Position numbers and translations under genes: made by a program
The notes under the pieces: model-generated
Told to the model about the DNA's origin: nothing
What the model saw: only the letters and a program-made list of their open reading frames with translations
Databases searched by the model: none
Assembly: GCF_011762025.1 (NCBI RefSeq)
Contig: NZ_JAASQR010000003.1
Span: 682,001 to 746,000, forward strand
Direction: 5' to 3'
DNA from: Sphingobium vermicomposti
Lineage (GTDB): Bacteria > Pseudomonadota > Alphaproteobacteria > Sphingomonadales > Sphingomonadaceae
Length of the DNA: 64,000 nucleotides
In this document: one piece after another, positions 36,949-46,227 of the stretch
How positions within the stretch are numbered: the stretch's first letter is position 1
How the letters are laid out: each line of letters opens with the position of its first letter

Positions 36949-38820
36949 TCAGTTGCCGACCGGCTGATCGTCGGTGCGGGTGATGACGACAGTGGAGGAA
37001 CGCGGCTGTTGCCCCGCGACTGGCCAGTCCCCCGTGGGATGCTGAATATTGACGAAGAAGGTCTTGAGGTCCGGCGTGTAGGCGATGCCGGTAATTTCAC
37101 AGCCGACCGGCCCCACCAGGAAGCGTTTGGACTGTTTGCTGGTCTGGTCGACATGGAACATCGCATTATTGCCGAAGGCCTGGTCGATGGTCGTACCGGT
37201 CACGCCCGAATTGCCCGGCACGCTATGGTCGGTCTGGACCCAGAGGCGACCCTGCGGGTCGATGCGAAGGCCGTCGGGGCTTGAAAAAGTGTCGCCATTG
37301 ATATTGCCCACCAGATTGGAGCCGCCCGCCGCCAGGCCGGGATCGCCCGCCTGCAGGAAAATTTCCCAGGTGAAGCTGGTCGCCAGCGGCGAATCGCCAT
37401 TTTCTTTGAACTTGATGATATGGCCGTGAAGGTTGCGGGTGCGGGGGTTGGCAGCGTCGGTCACCTGCCGACCGCTATTATTCGTCAGGGTGCAGAAGAC
37501 CGCGCTGTTGTCCGGCGCGACGGTCAGCCATTCCGGTCGATCCATGACGGTGCCGCCCGCGACACGCGCCGCCGCCTTGGTGTTGATCAGCACATCCGCC
37601 CGGCTGTTGAAGTCGATGATGGTGGGCGCGGGTGGCGTCGTGCTCTGGCTGATATTGCCGGGGTCCGAAGCGCCGGGGAGCAAGCCGTTCTGCCCGTATA
37701 CCAACGCGCGCCATTCGCCCGTGCCATCGGCATTGAAGCGAGCGACATAGAGCGTGCCATAATCCAGAAGATCCGTGTTCGCGGCCCGATTTGACGCACT
37801 GTAGGCGCGATCAGGCACGAATTTGTAGATGCAGCCCGGCGTGGCGTCGTCACCCATGTAGAATGCGGTGCGGCGGTTGCTGTCCGCCATGAAGGCGACA
37901 TTTTCATGGTCGAACCGGCCCATGGCGGTGCGCTTGGTCGGTTCAGCCAGTTCCTGGGCGGGATCGATTTCGACCACCCAGCCATAGTCGTTGTCCGGCT
38001 GCGTCGGATCGAGATAATTGTCCGTCGTTTCTTCGCAGGTGAGGTAGGTGCCCCAGGGCGTGCGACCAGACGCGCAATTGTTGAGCATCCCCTTGATCGT
38101 GCCGGAAAGCTGGCCAGCGGCGGGGCCGCCCGCGCGATAGCTGCTGTTGCCGGTATAGCGCTTGTTGAAGCGCGAACCCGCCTTCACTGCCCATTTGCCG
38201 TCCGTACCCTTGGCGACTTCGACGACCGAGATGCCGACGGCAGAAAGCGCCAGCGCCTTTTGATCGGCAGTGGCGGTGGCGGCATCATAGCTGCCCGAAA
38301 ACAGAATCTGGCTGTCGGGATATTCATGGTTGATCGCGAGCAGGCCGCCGATATTGGCGTCGGTGCCGGACAGTTCGAAATACTCCATGCCGTCATGATT
38401 GCCGCCCGCCCATTTTTCCGCGTCGGCGGGGGTGGGGTAGCTGCCCGAATAGGGGGTGCCAGCCTCAACGGAATCGCCCGCTTTCAGCAGGACATCGACG
38501 GTGTAGCCGGTCGGGACGGTCACGGTGTCGTTCTGGTTCGCCGCCACCGGAGCGAAGGCGATGGCATAGCTGGGCGTGGGGGTCGGCGTTGGCGACGGGC
38601 TGGGGCTGGGCGAAGGCGAGGCGAAGCCGTCGTCATCATCGCCACAAGCGGCCAGCGTTCCCAGCATCGGCAGGATCGACAGGCCCAGCAGCCCGTTTTT
38701 CAGGATGGAGCGGCGGCCCGGATTGGCAGCGACAATGGCTTCCAGGCTGTTGTCGCCTACTGTGATCGTGGGCTGGTTGTCACGAAACGGCGCGCGCGCT
38801 TCGTCGGTCAGATGAGACAT
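36949..38820 (-). CDS. PhoX-family (DUF839) phosphatase, Tat- and lipoprotein-type signal
   Basis: A 623-residue PhoX-like protein. Twin arginines Arg36-Arg37 precede a hydrophobic stretch and LAAC at 56-59, which fits a Tat-exported lipoprotein with Cys59 lipidated. An acidic DDDD and a Ser-Pro/Thr-Pro repeat (about 68-84) form a spacer to the catalytic domain. The rest contains PhoX markers: an NHEYPDSQ segment, TPWGTYLTCEET and RFDHENVAF. PhoX is a calcium/iron-dependent alkaline phosphatase; this subgroup is not proved to have that activity. The long N-region before the twin arginines is odd. Confidence 0.85.
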   Translation of the reverse strand: MSHLTDEARAPFRDNQPTITVGDNSLEAIVAANPGRRSILKNGLLGLSILPMLGTLAACGDDDDGFASPSPSPSPSPTPTPTPSYAIAFAPVAANQNDTVTVPTGYTVDVLLKAGDSVEAGTPYSGSYPTPADAEKWAGGNHDGMEYFELSGTDANIGGLLAINHEYPDSQILFSGSYDAATATADQKALALSAVGISVVEVAKGTDGKWAVKAGSRFNKRYTGNSSYRAGGPAAGQLSGTIKGMLNNCASGRTPWGTYLTCEETTDNYLDPTQPDNDYGWVVEIDPAQELAEPTKRTAMGRFDHENVAFMADSNRRTAFYMGDDATPGCIYKFVPDRAYSASNRAANTDLLDYGTLYVARFNADGTGEWRALVYGQNGLLPGASDPGNISQSTTPPAPTIIDFNSRADVLINTKAAARVAGGTVMDRPEWLTVAPDNSAVFCTLTNNSGRQVTDAANPRTRNLHGHIIKFKENGDSPLATSFTWEIFLQAGDPGLAAGGSNLVGNINGDTFSSPDGLRIDPQGRLWVQTDHSVPGNSGVTGTTIDQAFGNNAMFHVDQTSKQSKRFLVGPVGCEITGIAYTPDLKTFFVNIQHPTGDWPVAGQQPRSSTVVITRTDDQPVGN

Positions 38821-38970
38821 GGTTGTTTACCCCTGGTGCAGATCGGGCTGTCCGCAGTTCGCGGCGCCCATGGCCAGGGAGTTGGCAGAGGCAGATGAAA
38901 TCAGGGCGTCATTTCAGCGACATGGCCATGAAAGCAGCATGACGGTCCGGTGACGATCGTGGCCCATCCG

Positions 38971-39333
38971 TTACAGCAGCGCGTTCACCTGTTCGACAAA
39001 GCGCAGCACGGAAATAGGCTTGGACACATAGGCCTGCGCACCCGCGCCGCGAATCCGGTCCTCATCGCCCTTTCCGGCGTAGGCGGTGACCGCCATGATC
39101 GGCACGGCGGACAGGCGCGGGTCGCGTTTCAGCGATATGATGAGGTCAAGGCCGCTGACATGCGGCAAATGAATGTCGGTGATCACCAGGTCCGGGCGGA
39201 ACTCCAATGCCTGCACCACCGCGTCGCGACCGTCGCGCAAGGGCAGCACTTCATGCCCGTGCGCGCGCAACAGATCGCAAAAAAGTTTGAGATTGAGTTC
39301 GTTGTCCTCGACAACGAGCACACGCTTTGCCAC
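38971..39333 (-). CDS. divK: Single-domain response regulator DivK
   Basis: A 120-residue receiver domain with no output domain. The acidic pocket (Glu9-Asp10), the phosphoacceptor Asp53 in ITDIHLPH and Lys105 in SKP are present. DivK controls polarity and the DivJ/PleC/DivL/CtrA cell-cycle pathway in alphaproteobacteria. pleD is not adjacent. It is divergent from the DUF3572 gene. Confidence 0.9.
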   Translation of the reverse strand: MAKRVLVVEDNELNLKLFCDLLRAHGHEVLPLRDGRDAVVQALEFRPDLVITDIHLPHVSGLDLIISLKRDPRLSAVPIMAVTAYAGKGDEDRIRGAGAQAYVSKPISVLRFVEQVNALL

Positions 39334-39402
39334 CAGTCACCCGCGTTTCGATCATGCGCACAGGATATGCGCCCTTAATATTGTCCCCAGCCGAGAACCA
39401 CC

Positions 39403-39699
39403 ATGCGTCCCCATGACCCCGAAGGCAAGAAGGATAGCCAAGGCGATGCCCAGGCAGCGGGCACGCTGGCGCTGATGGCGCTCGCCTGGACGTTGAGCGA
39501 CGAACGGCGGGCCGAGCGCCTGCTGGCGCTGACGGGACTGGACGCCGACGCGTTGCGCAGGGGCATCGACAGCCCGGCGGTGCTGGGGGCCGTGCTGGAT
39601 TTCCTGGCCGATCACGAACCTGATTTGATTGCCTGCGCCGAAGCGATCGAAACCACTCCTGCCACTTTGATCGGCATCAGGACCCAGCTTCGCCAATGA
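39403..39699 (+). CDS. DUF3572 protein
   Basis: A 98-residue acidic, helical protein with the DUF3572 region (AGTLALMALAWTLSDERRAERLLALTGLDADAL). Function unknown. It is divergent from divK and begins an operon of five overlapping genes; its stop overlaps the HAD gene start by four bases (ATGA). Confidence 0.8.
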   Translation: MRPHDPEGKKDSQGDAQAAGTLALMALAWTLSDERRAERLLALTGLDADALRRGIDSPAVLGAVLDFLADHEPDLIACAEAIETTPATLIGIRTQLRQ

Positions 39700-40352
39700 C
39701 CCGTCCCCTTATCATTACCGACTGCGACGAAGTCCTGCTGCACATGGTCGTGCCGTTTCGGCAGTGGCTGGACGAGCAGCACAATGTCCATTTCGACATG
39801 GCCGAGCAGGGTTTTGTCGAGGCGCTGCGCCACAAGGACAGCGGCATCCCGTTGGAACGCGAGCTGGTATGGCAATTGCTGATCGGCTTTTTCGACACCG
39901 AAATGCACCGGCAACAGCCTATCGCAGGCGCGATTGAATCGCTTGGCCGCCTGTCGCGCATCGCCGACATCGTCGTGCTGACCAACATTGGCGAGCGTCA
40001 TCATCAGCAGCGGATAGAACAATTGGCGACCCACGGGCTGCACCATGGCGTCCACTGGAACCACGGCGGCAAGGGACCGCCGCTGGCCGCCATCGTCGCG
40101 GAACGCAAGCCGCCGGTCGCCCTGTTCATCGACGACCTGGCCGAACATCATGCGTCGGTCGCGGACCATGCGCCGGGCGTGTGGCGCCTGCACATGGTCG
40201 GCGAACCCGAAATCGCTCCCAATATCGCCGCTGCCCCGTCGTCCCATGCGCGGATCGACACATGGAGCGCAGCCGAACAATGGATCACCGAGCGGTTGGC
40301 CCAAGGCCCCGCCCCTATTTCCCCGCCCCCTACCAATGGAGCTTCCTTATGA
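39696..40352 (+). CDS. HAD-superfamily hydrolase
   Basis: A 218-residue Rossmannoid phosphatase. Motif I is DCDE (Asp9, Asp11), motif II VVLTNIGE, motif IV ALFIDDLAEH. The cap is small. Substrate unknown. Its start and stop overlap the neighbouring genes by ATGA. Confidence 0.8.
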   Translation: MTRPLIITDCDEVLLHMVVPFRQWLDEQHNVHFDMAEQGFVEALRHKDSGIPLERELVWQLLIGFFDTEMHRQQPIAGAIESLGRLSRIADIVVLTNIGERHHQQRIEQLATHGLHHGVHWNHGGKGPPLAAIVAERKPPVALFIDDLAEHHASVADHAPGVWRLHMVGEPEIAPNIAAAPSSHARIDTWSAAEQWITERLAQGPAPISPPPTNGASL

Positions 40353-40813
40353 GCGTTGAAACCCGACTTGCCGAACTGGGCATCACCTTGCCCGTCGCCG
40401 CTGCGCCTGTTGCCGCCTATGTCGCCACGGTGGAAGCGAACGGCCTGCTGCATATTTCCGGCCAGATTTCGCTGTCCGACGGACAGTTGATGACCGGCCG
40501 ACTGGGTGAAGACCGCGACCTGGACTATGGCGTCAAGGCGGCGCGCGCCTGCGGCCTGAACCTGATCGCGCAGATCAAGGCGGCGCTGGGCAGCCTGGAC
40601 CGGGTCGAGCGGATCGTGAAGCTGGGCGCATTCATCAGCAGCGCGCCTGATTTCACCGACCAGCCCAAGGTCGCCAATGGCGCGTCCGAACTGATGGTCG
40701 AAGTGTTCGGCGACGCGGGCAAGCACACGCGCAGCGCCGTGGGCGTTCCCGTCCTGCCGCTGGGCGCCGTCGTTGAAATCGACGCTGTGGTCCTTGTCCG
40801 GCCCGCTGCCTGA
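40349..40813 (+). CDS. RidA (YjgF/YER057c/UK114) family protein
   Basis: A 154-residue protein with YVATVEANGLLHISGQISLSDGQ at the N-terminus and VEIDAVVLV at the C-terminus. RidA deaminates reactive enamine/imine intermediates. An Arg in the usual catalytic position (IRTRVSV-type) is not obvious in the aligned C-terminal block, so it may be a paralogue with altered activity. Starts at ATG 40349, overlapping the HAD stop. Confidence 0.85.
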   Translation: MSVETRLAELGITLPVAAAPVAAYVATVEANGLLHISGQISLSDGQLMTGRLGEDRDLDYGVKAARACGLNLIAQIKAALGSLDRVERIVKLGAFISSAPDFTDQPKVANGASELMVEVFGDAGKHTRSAVGVPVLPLGAVVEIDAVVLVRPAA

Positions 40814-41522
40814 TCCTTACGCCTTCCTGATCGAACGGCCCTTTGCCCATCGCGGGCTGCATGGGCCGTCGATCAGTGAAAACGGCATGGCGGCGTTCCG
40901 CGCCGCCGTGGCGCAGGGTCATGGCATCGAATGCGACGTCCGGTTGAGCCATGACGGGATCGCCATGGTTTTTCACGACACGGCGCTGTCGCGCATGACC
41001 GGCGTGGAGGGCGATATATGCAATTGGCCAGCCGATCGGCTGGACCAGCTGCCTCTAAATGATGGCGAGCCGGTTCCCCGGCTCGCCGCCCTGCTCGACC
41101 TATGCGGGACGCAGGTGCCGCTGCTGATCGAAATCAAGGTGACGGGTCGGCGGGTCGCGCCGATCTGCCGCGCGGTGGCGCAGGACCTCGCGCGTCATCC
41201 GGGCGCGAAGGCGGCGGTCATGTCGTTCAATCCCCTGGCGATGCGATGGTTTGCACGGCACATGCCCGGCATAGCGCGCGGCCTGGTCGTTACAGAGCAA
41301 GACAAGCCGGGCTGGCGCGGGGAAATACAGGGTGGCCTTGCGCTTTGGCTTGCCCGGCCCGATTTTGTGGCCTGTGACATTCTTGACCTGCCTTCATCCC
41401 TTTCCACGCGCGCGCGCCGCAAGGCCATGCCCGTGCTGACCTGGACCGTGCGCACCCCGGACGATCGGGCCCGCGCAGCGCGATATGCGGACCAGATCAT
41501 CTTTGAGGTGGCGCGTGACTGA
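40773..41522 (+). CDS. Glycerophosphodiester phosphodiesterase
   Basis: A 249-residue GDPD-family TIM barrel. AHRGLHG carries the His and Arg of the catalytic site, ECDVRLSHDG the metal acid ligands and HDTALSRMTG the second His. It hydrolyses glycerophosphodiesters to sn-glycerol-3-phosphate and alcohol. No ATG is available; TTG 40773 or TTG 40794 must be used, both overlapping ridA. The stop overlaps the next gene's GTG. Confidence 0.85.
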   Translation: MKSTLWSLSGPLPDPYAFLIERPFAHRGLHGPSISENGMAAFRAAVAQGHGIECDVRLSHDGIAMVFHDTALSRMTGVEGDICNWPADRLDQLPLNDGEPVPRLAALLDLCGTQVPLLIEIKVTGRRVAPICRAVAQDLARHPGAKAAVMSFNPLAMRWFARHMPGIARGLVVTEQDKPGWRGEIQGGLALWLARPDFVACDILDLPSSLSTRARRKAMPVLTWTVRTPDDRARAARYADQIIFEVARD

Positions 41523-42648
41523 TTGCGTGGCGCGGGTGGCAAGCGGTGTCGCGGACCTGCCCCGCGACCAGTGGGACGCCTGCGCCGGGGCGGCGAATCC
41601 GTTCATATGCTGGGATTTCCTGGCGGCGCTGGAAAAATCGGGCAGCGTCGGGCCGGGCACTGGCTGGCAAGCACTGCCTTTGCTGATCGATGGACCCGAT
41701 GGACGGATCGCCGCGGCGGCTCCGCTCTATGCCAAGACCCATAGCCAGGGCGAATATGTGTTCGACCATGGTTGGGCCGAGGCATGGGAGCGGGCGGGTG
41801 GCCGTTACTATCCCAAAATCCAGCTTTGCGCCCCCTTTTCCCCGGTTCCCGGCCCCCGGCTGCTGCTGCGCGACCCGTCGCTGGCCCCCGCGCTGATCGC
41901 CGGGATCGAGGCGGTGGTCGAGCGCAACACATTATCATCGGCGCACGCCACCTTCATCGAACCGGCGCAGGTGCCGTTGTTCGAGGCGGCGGGCTGGCTG
42001 ATCCGGGAGGACATCCAGTTCCACTGGACCAACCGGGGCTATCACAATTTCGATGATTTCCTGGCCAGCCTGTCCAGCGCCAAGCGGAAGAATATTCGCA
42101 AGGAACGGGCGCGCGCGGTCGAAGGGCTGGACATTCTCCACCTGACCGGTGCGGACCTGCGCGAAGAACATTGGGACGAATTCTGGCGATTTTACCAGGA
42201 TACCGGCGCGCGCAAATGGGGGCGACCCTATCTGACGCGGGCCTTTTTTTCGATGCTGGGCGAAAGCATGGCGGACCGCGTGTTGCTGGTGCTGGCGCGG
42301 CGGCAGGGTCGCGCGATTGCGGGCGCGCTGAACCTGATCGGCGGCGATGCGCTATACGGGCGCTATTGGGGCTGCACCGAAGAGGTCCCCAACCTTCATT
42401 TCGAGCTATGCTATTATCAGGCGATCGACATCGCCATCGCCCGCGGTCTGTCGCGGGTGGAAGCGGGAGCGCAGGGCGGGCACAAGCTGGCCAGGGGCTA
42501 TGCGCCCGAACCGACCTATTCAGCCCATTATCTGCCCAATCCGTCATTTCGCCGAGCAGTGGCGGATTTTCTGTCACGGGAGCGGGCTGGCGTCGAACGC
42601 GACCGCGCCTGGTTGGGCGAACGAACGCCGTTCAGGAAAGCGGACTGA
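41515..42648 (+). CDS. DUF482/FemAB-like GNAT-type protein
   Basis: The 377-residue protein has FemAB-like acetyltransferase folds: SSAKRKNIRKERARA, DEFWRFYQDTGARKWGRPYLTRAF, LNLIGGDALYGRYWG and a C-terminal EAGAQGGHKLARGY. It belongs to the DUF482 (PF04339) proteins of proteobacteria, of unknown reaction. Start GTG 41515 has GAGG upstream and overlaps the GDPD stop. The last of five overlapping genes. Confidence 0.8.
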   Translation: MTDCVARVASGVADLPRDQWDACAGAANPFICWDFLAALEKSGSVGPGTGWQALPLLIDGPDGRIAAAAPLYAKTHSQGEYVFDHGWAEAWERAGGRYYPKIQLCAPFSPVPGPRLLLRDPSLAPALIAGIEAVVERNTLSSAHATFIEPAQVPLFEAAGWLIREDIQFHWTNRGYHNFDDFLASLSSAKRKNIRKERARAVEGLDILHLTGADLREEHWDEFWRFYQDTGARKWGRPYLTRAFFSMLGESMADRVLLVLARRQGRAIAGALNLIGGDALYGRYWGCTEEVPNLHFELCYYQAIDIAIARGLSRVEAGAQGGHKLARGYAPEPTYSAHYLPNPSFRRAVADFLSRERAGVERDRAWLGERTPFRKAD

Positions 42649-42651
42649 CGA

Positions 42652-42948
42652 TCAGGCCGCGCGCAGCTGGGTCGCGGCGATCATGGCGCGTGCCTGGCGC
42701 TGTGCCTCGGCAATTTCGCGCGCGGTCATTTCTTCCGCGATTTCGGCGCGCATCGCCTGCCCTTCCTCACTGCCGCGCAGCGCGGCGAGGTTGAACCATT
42801 TGTGCGCTTCCACCAGATCGACCGACAGGTCGCCCGTGCCGCAGCTATAGGCGACGCCCAGTTCAAAACAGGCTTCGGCCGATTCATATGCCGCAACCGA
42901 CCGGCGGCTTTCCATCAGAAACTGTGCGCTCTTCAAACTGTTCGCCAT
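42652..42948 (-). CDS. Sel1/TPR-like small protein
   Basis: A 98-residue helical protein with a single Sel1-like repeat, ACFELGVAYSCGTGDLSVDLVEAHKWFNLAALRGSEEGQ, flanked by charged helices. Such proteins are conserved in alphaproteobacteria. It is convergent with the DUF482 gene (three bases apart). GGGGGA lies upstream of the ATG. Confidence 0.8.
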   Translation of the reverse strand: MANSLKSAQFLMESRRSVAAYESAEACFELGVAYSCGTGDLSVDLVEAHKWFNLAALRGSEEGQAMRAEIAEEMTAREIAEAQRQARAMIAATQLRAA

Positions 42949-43146
42949 GACCGGATCCCCCTTATGGATTTCACTGGATGGTTCTTGACGAGCGGCAGAA
43001 TGGACGGTTCATGATAAAAAAATGGTTAACGCGATTTTCCGGGCTGGGCGTCCTGGGCCAGCAACAGCGGGGCGGGCGAAGGTTAATGCGTTGAATTGAC
43101 GATCCAGGGGGTGGCGTCCACCGGGGATAATCCCCATAGCCACGCC

Positions 43147-44424
43147 ATGACTGCCTCCCCGGAAACATCTGCCTCGGCCCCGCCGAAAAAGGACATAGCG
43201 TTCCGCGAATTTGTCCTTCTGTCCGCATGCCTGATCGCAATGAATGCGCTGTCCATCGACCCTATGCTGCCCGCTTTGCCGGACATTGGCCGGGACCTGG
43301 CCGTCACGCAGCCCAATGACCGGCAACTGATCATCAGCGTCTATTTCATGGGGCTAGGCGTTGGATCATTGATCTTCGGCGTCCTGTCCGACCGATTCGG
43401 CCGCAAGAAAGTGCTGGGCATCGCGATGGCGCTGTTCATCCTGGCATCCATCGCCTGCGCAGCGGCGCAAAGCTTTGCGATGATGCTGACGGCGCGCGCG
43501 ATGGCCGGATTTTTTGCGGGGGCGAGCCGGGTGATCGCCGTCAGCATCATCCGCGATCGTTTCCGGGGCGACGCCATGGCGCGGGTCATGTCGTTGATCT
43601 TTGCCGTGTTCATGCTGATCCCGGTGGTCGCGCCCAGTTTCGGGCAAGCGATATTGTGGATAGCGCCATGGCGGTGGATTTTCTGGATATTGGCGATCCT
43701 GTCCACGCTGATCCTGTTGTGGATGCTGATCCGCCTGCCCGAAACGCTGGCGCCGGAAAACCGCGTCCCCATCAGCGTGCGGTCCCTGCTGCGCACCATG
43801 GGGACGATCGTCACCACGCGCAGTTCGATCGGCTATATGCTGGCAAGCGGGGTTGCGATGAGCGGCCTGATCGGCTTCATCCTGTCGATCCAGCAAATCT
43901 TTTTCGACGTGTTCGACGCGCAGGCGATATTCCCCTTTGCCTTCGCGGCGCTGGCAGGCAGCATGGGGATCGGCAGCCTGGTCAACAGTCGGCTGGTGTC
44001 GCGCTTTGGCGCGCGGCGGCTGAGCCAAGGGGCGTTGCTGGGCCTGATCCTTATCAACGCGATGCATCTGGCCGTCATTCTGGCCGGTTACGAAACGATG
44101 ATCAGCTTCATCATCCTGCAATCGCTGACGATGCTGACGGTGGCGTTCACCGCGTCCAATTTCAGCGCGATTTCGATGGAGCCATTTTCCAGGGGAGCGG
44201 GCGCCGCGTCGTCCTTTCAGTCATTCCTGACAACGGCGGTTTCCAGCATTTTCGGCAGCCTGGTCGGTCTGTCCTTTGACGGTTCGACCCTACCCCTCAC
44301 CTTGGGCATGCTGGCCTTTGGCGCGCTGTCGTTCCTGATCGTCTATTGGGCAGAGAGAGGAAAGCTCTTTACCCGCCCCGGTCACAGCGCACTGCGTGAC
44401 GTGGGGGTCGAAACGGTCCGTTGA
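43147..44424 (+). CDS. Bcr/CflA-type MFS drug exporter
   Basis: A 425-residue protein with about 12 membrane helices. Diagnostic motifs include DPMLPALPDIGRDL, and motif A GVLSDRFGRKKVL near residue 80. Start ATG 43147 is preferred; upstream residues are non-family. Bcr/CflA proteins expel drugs or sulfonamides. A palindromic terminator follows the stop. Confidence 0.9.
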   Translation: MTASPETSASAPPKKDIAFREFVLLSACLIAMNALSIDPMLPALPDIGRDLAVTQPNDRQLIISVYFMGLGVGSLIFGVLSDRFGRKKVLGIAMALFILASIACAAAQSFAMMLTARAMAGFFAGASRVIAVSIIRDRFRGDAMARVMSLIFAVFMLIPVVAPSFGQAILWIAPWRWIFWILAILSTLILLWMLIRLPETLAPENRVPISVRSLLRTMGTIVTTRSSIGYMLASGVAMSGLIGFILSIQQIFFDVFDAQAIFPFAFAALAGSMGIGSLVNSRLVSRFGARRLSQGALLGLILINAMHLAVILAGYETMISFIILQSLTMLTVAFTASNFSAISMEPFSRGAGAASSFQSFLTTAVSSIFGSLVGLSFDGSTLPLTLGMLAFGALSFLIVYWAERGKLFTRPGHSALRDVGVETVR

Positions 44425-44426
44425 AC

Positions 44427-44469
44427 GGGAAAGGGGGGCGTGATTGCCCGCCCCCCTTTCCCCTTTTTT
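44427..44469. terminator. Bidirectional terminator between convergent genes
   Basis: A 14-base perfect stem (GGGAAAGGGGGGCG at 44427-44440, CGCCCCCCTTTCCC at 44449-44462) with an eight-base loop and TTTTTT on the plus strand. It lies between the exporter stop and the permease stop. Confidence 0.9.
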
Positions 44470-44470
44470 G

Positions 44471-46087
44471 TCAGGCGTCGCGCCCGCCCGGTGTGGGCGC
44501 GCCCGGCATCGGCGGCACCGGCTGTGGCGGAATGCCGCTATCCTGTTCATGCGTTTCCACAATGCCCTGCGCCACATGACTCTTGCGATAGCCATAGAGG
44601 AAATAGAGCAGCAGCCCCAGCCCGCCCCAGACCGGCAGGACCATCTGGGCGTCGACCGGCAGATTGAAGAACAGGAACATGCAGCCAATGGCCGCAGCGG
44701 GCGCGATGAGCCAGAGCGCCGGCGTCCTGAACGGGCGCGCGCGCCGGGGATCCCTGACCCGAAGCACCATGACCGCGATCGACACCATGAAAAAGGCGAA
44801 CAGCGTCCCTGAATTGGAGATGTCAGCCAGCTGGCCCACGGGCAGCAAGGCAGCGGCGATGGCAACGAAGATGCCGGTGACGATCGTCACGACATGCGGC
44901 GTCTTGAAGCGCGGGTGGATGCTGGCTAGCTTTTCCGGCAACAAGCCGTCACGCGCCATCACAAAGAAAATGCGTGTCTGACCGAACATCATCATCAGGA
45001 TGACAGAGGGCAGAGCGAGGTTGGCGGCGAGGCCAAGCGCGTTGCCGACAACGTTCCAGTTGATCGCCCGCAGCACATGGGCCAGCGCTTCGTTGGAACA
45101 GACGAGGTCATTGGCGTGAACCGCCGTGGCGCAGGCAGCAGCAAAGCCCGCCGACCCCGGCGCGACCACCGATCCATCGGGACCCAGCACCGGCTGCGCG
45201 CCGATTGCGCCAATCGCGCCCGCCGCGACGAACAGATAAAAGATGGTGCAGATCGCAAGGCTGCCGATCAGGCCGATCGGCACGTTGCGTTGCGGATTTT
45301 TGGTTTCTTCCGCAGCGGTCGAAACCGCGTCGAAGCCGACATAGGCAAAGAAGATCGATGCCGCCGCGCCGACGATGCCCATGCCGCTGGTGCCTGCCGG
45401 GCCGAACCAGCCATTGGGCGCGAAGGGCGAAAAATTGCCAGAGTCGAGGGCGGGAAGCGTAAGCGCGACGAAAGCCGTGAGCGCCGTCACCTTGATGGCG
45501 ACCAGAACTGCGTTCACGCGCGCGCTTTCGGTCGTGCCGACGACCAGCAACGCGGTGACGGCCAAAGCGATGACGATCGCGGGAATGTTGATAAACCCGT
45601 GCGAGAAATCGGCATGAGGGATCAGGCCGTTCATGGTCCAGACCGGCCCAGCCGATAGCGCCTGGGGCAATTCAAGCCCGGTGATACTTTTCATGAGGCC
45701 CATGAAATAGCCTGACCAGCCGACCGACACGGCGCTGGCCGCGACCGCATATTCCAGGATGAGCGCCCATCCCACCATCCAGGCGAGCAGTTCGCCCACA
45801 ACCGCATAGGTATAGGTATAGGCCGACCCGGAAACAGGGACCATCGATGCGAGTTCGGAATAGCACAGGGCGGCAAAGGCACAGACCGCGCCTGCGATCA
45901 TGAAGCTCCACATCATGCCCGGTCCCGCCTTTTGCGCGGCGGCGGCGGTCAGCACGAAAATACCGGTGCCGATGATCGCGCCGACGCCCAATAGCGTCAG
46001 CTGGACCGGCCCCAATGTGCGGACGAGGGATTTTTTCTCGGCTGTCGCCAATATGGCGTCCAGCGGCTTTATGCGCCCGAAGATCAT
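44471..46087 (-). CDS. APC-superfamily amino-acid permease (cationic amino-acid transporter-like)
   Basis: A 538-residue permease with about 12-14 helices. The N-terminal GVGAIIGTGIFVLTA motif binds substrate; FAYVGFDAVSTAAEETKNPQRN is the conserved CAT/YfnA block. It probably imports an amino acid by proton symport; substrate unknown. The C-terminal tail is polar. Divergent from pgeF. Confidence 0.92.
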   Translation of the reverse strand: MIFGRIKPLDAILATAEKKSLVRTLGPVQLTLLGVGAIIGTGIFVLTAAAAQKAGPGMMWSFMIAGAVCAFAALCYSELASMVPVSGSAYTYTYAVVGELLAWMVGWALILEYAVAASAVSVGWSGYFMGLMKSITGLELPQALSAGPVWTMNGLIPHADFSHGFINIPAIVIALAVTALLVVGTTESARVNAVLVAIKVTALTAFVALTLPALDSGNFSPFAPNGWFGPAGTSGMGIVGAAASIFFAYVGFDAVSTAAEETKNPQRNVPIGLIGSLAICTIFYLFVAAGAIGAIGAQPVLGPDGSVVAPGSAGFAAACATAVHANDLVCSNEALAHVLRAINWNVVGNALGLAANLALPSVILMMMFGQTRIFFVMARDGLLPEKLASIHPRFKTPHVVTIVTGIFVAIAAALLPVGQLADISNSGTLFAFFMVSIAVMVLRVRDPRRARPFRTPALWLIAPAAAIGCMFLFFNLPVDAQMVLPVWGGLGLLLYFLYGYRKSHVAQGIVETHEQDSGIPPQPVPPMPGAPTPGGRDA

Positions 46088-46227
46088 GAATGGAACCCTT
46101 TTTCCATATGTCGTTGTCCCGGTCGTGCAGGCCGACCGCTCCCCTATTTTCTATAATCCGGGAGACTATCGCCTAATCCGGATCGCGCAAGTATGTTGCG
46201 CGGTGCCGACACAGAATAAGGAAGCCC

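Noticed and set aside
42949-43146. Small peptide gene in the gap before the exporter
   Set aside because: Open frames there are short, lack ribosome sites and are antisense to the exporter start.
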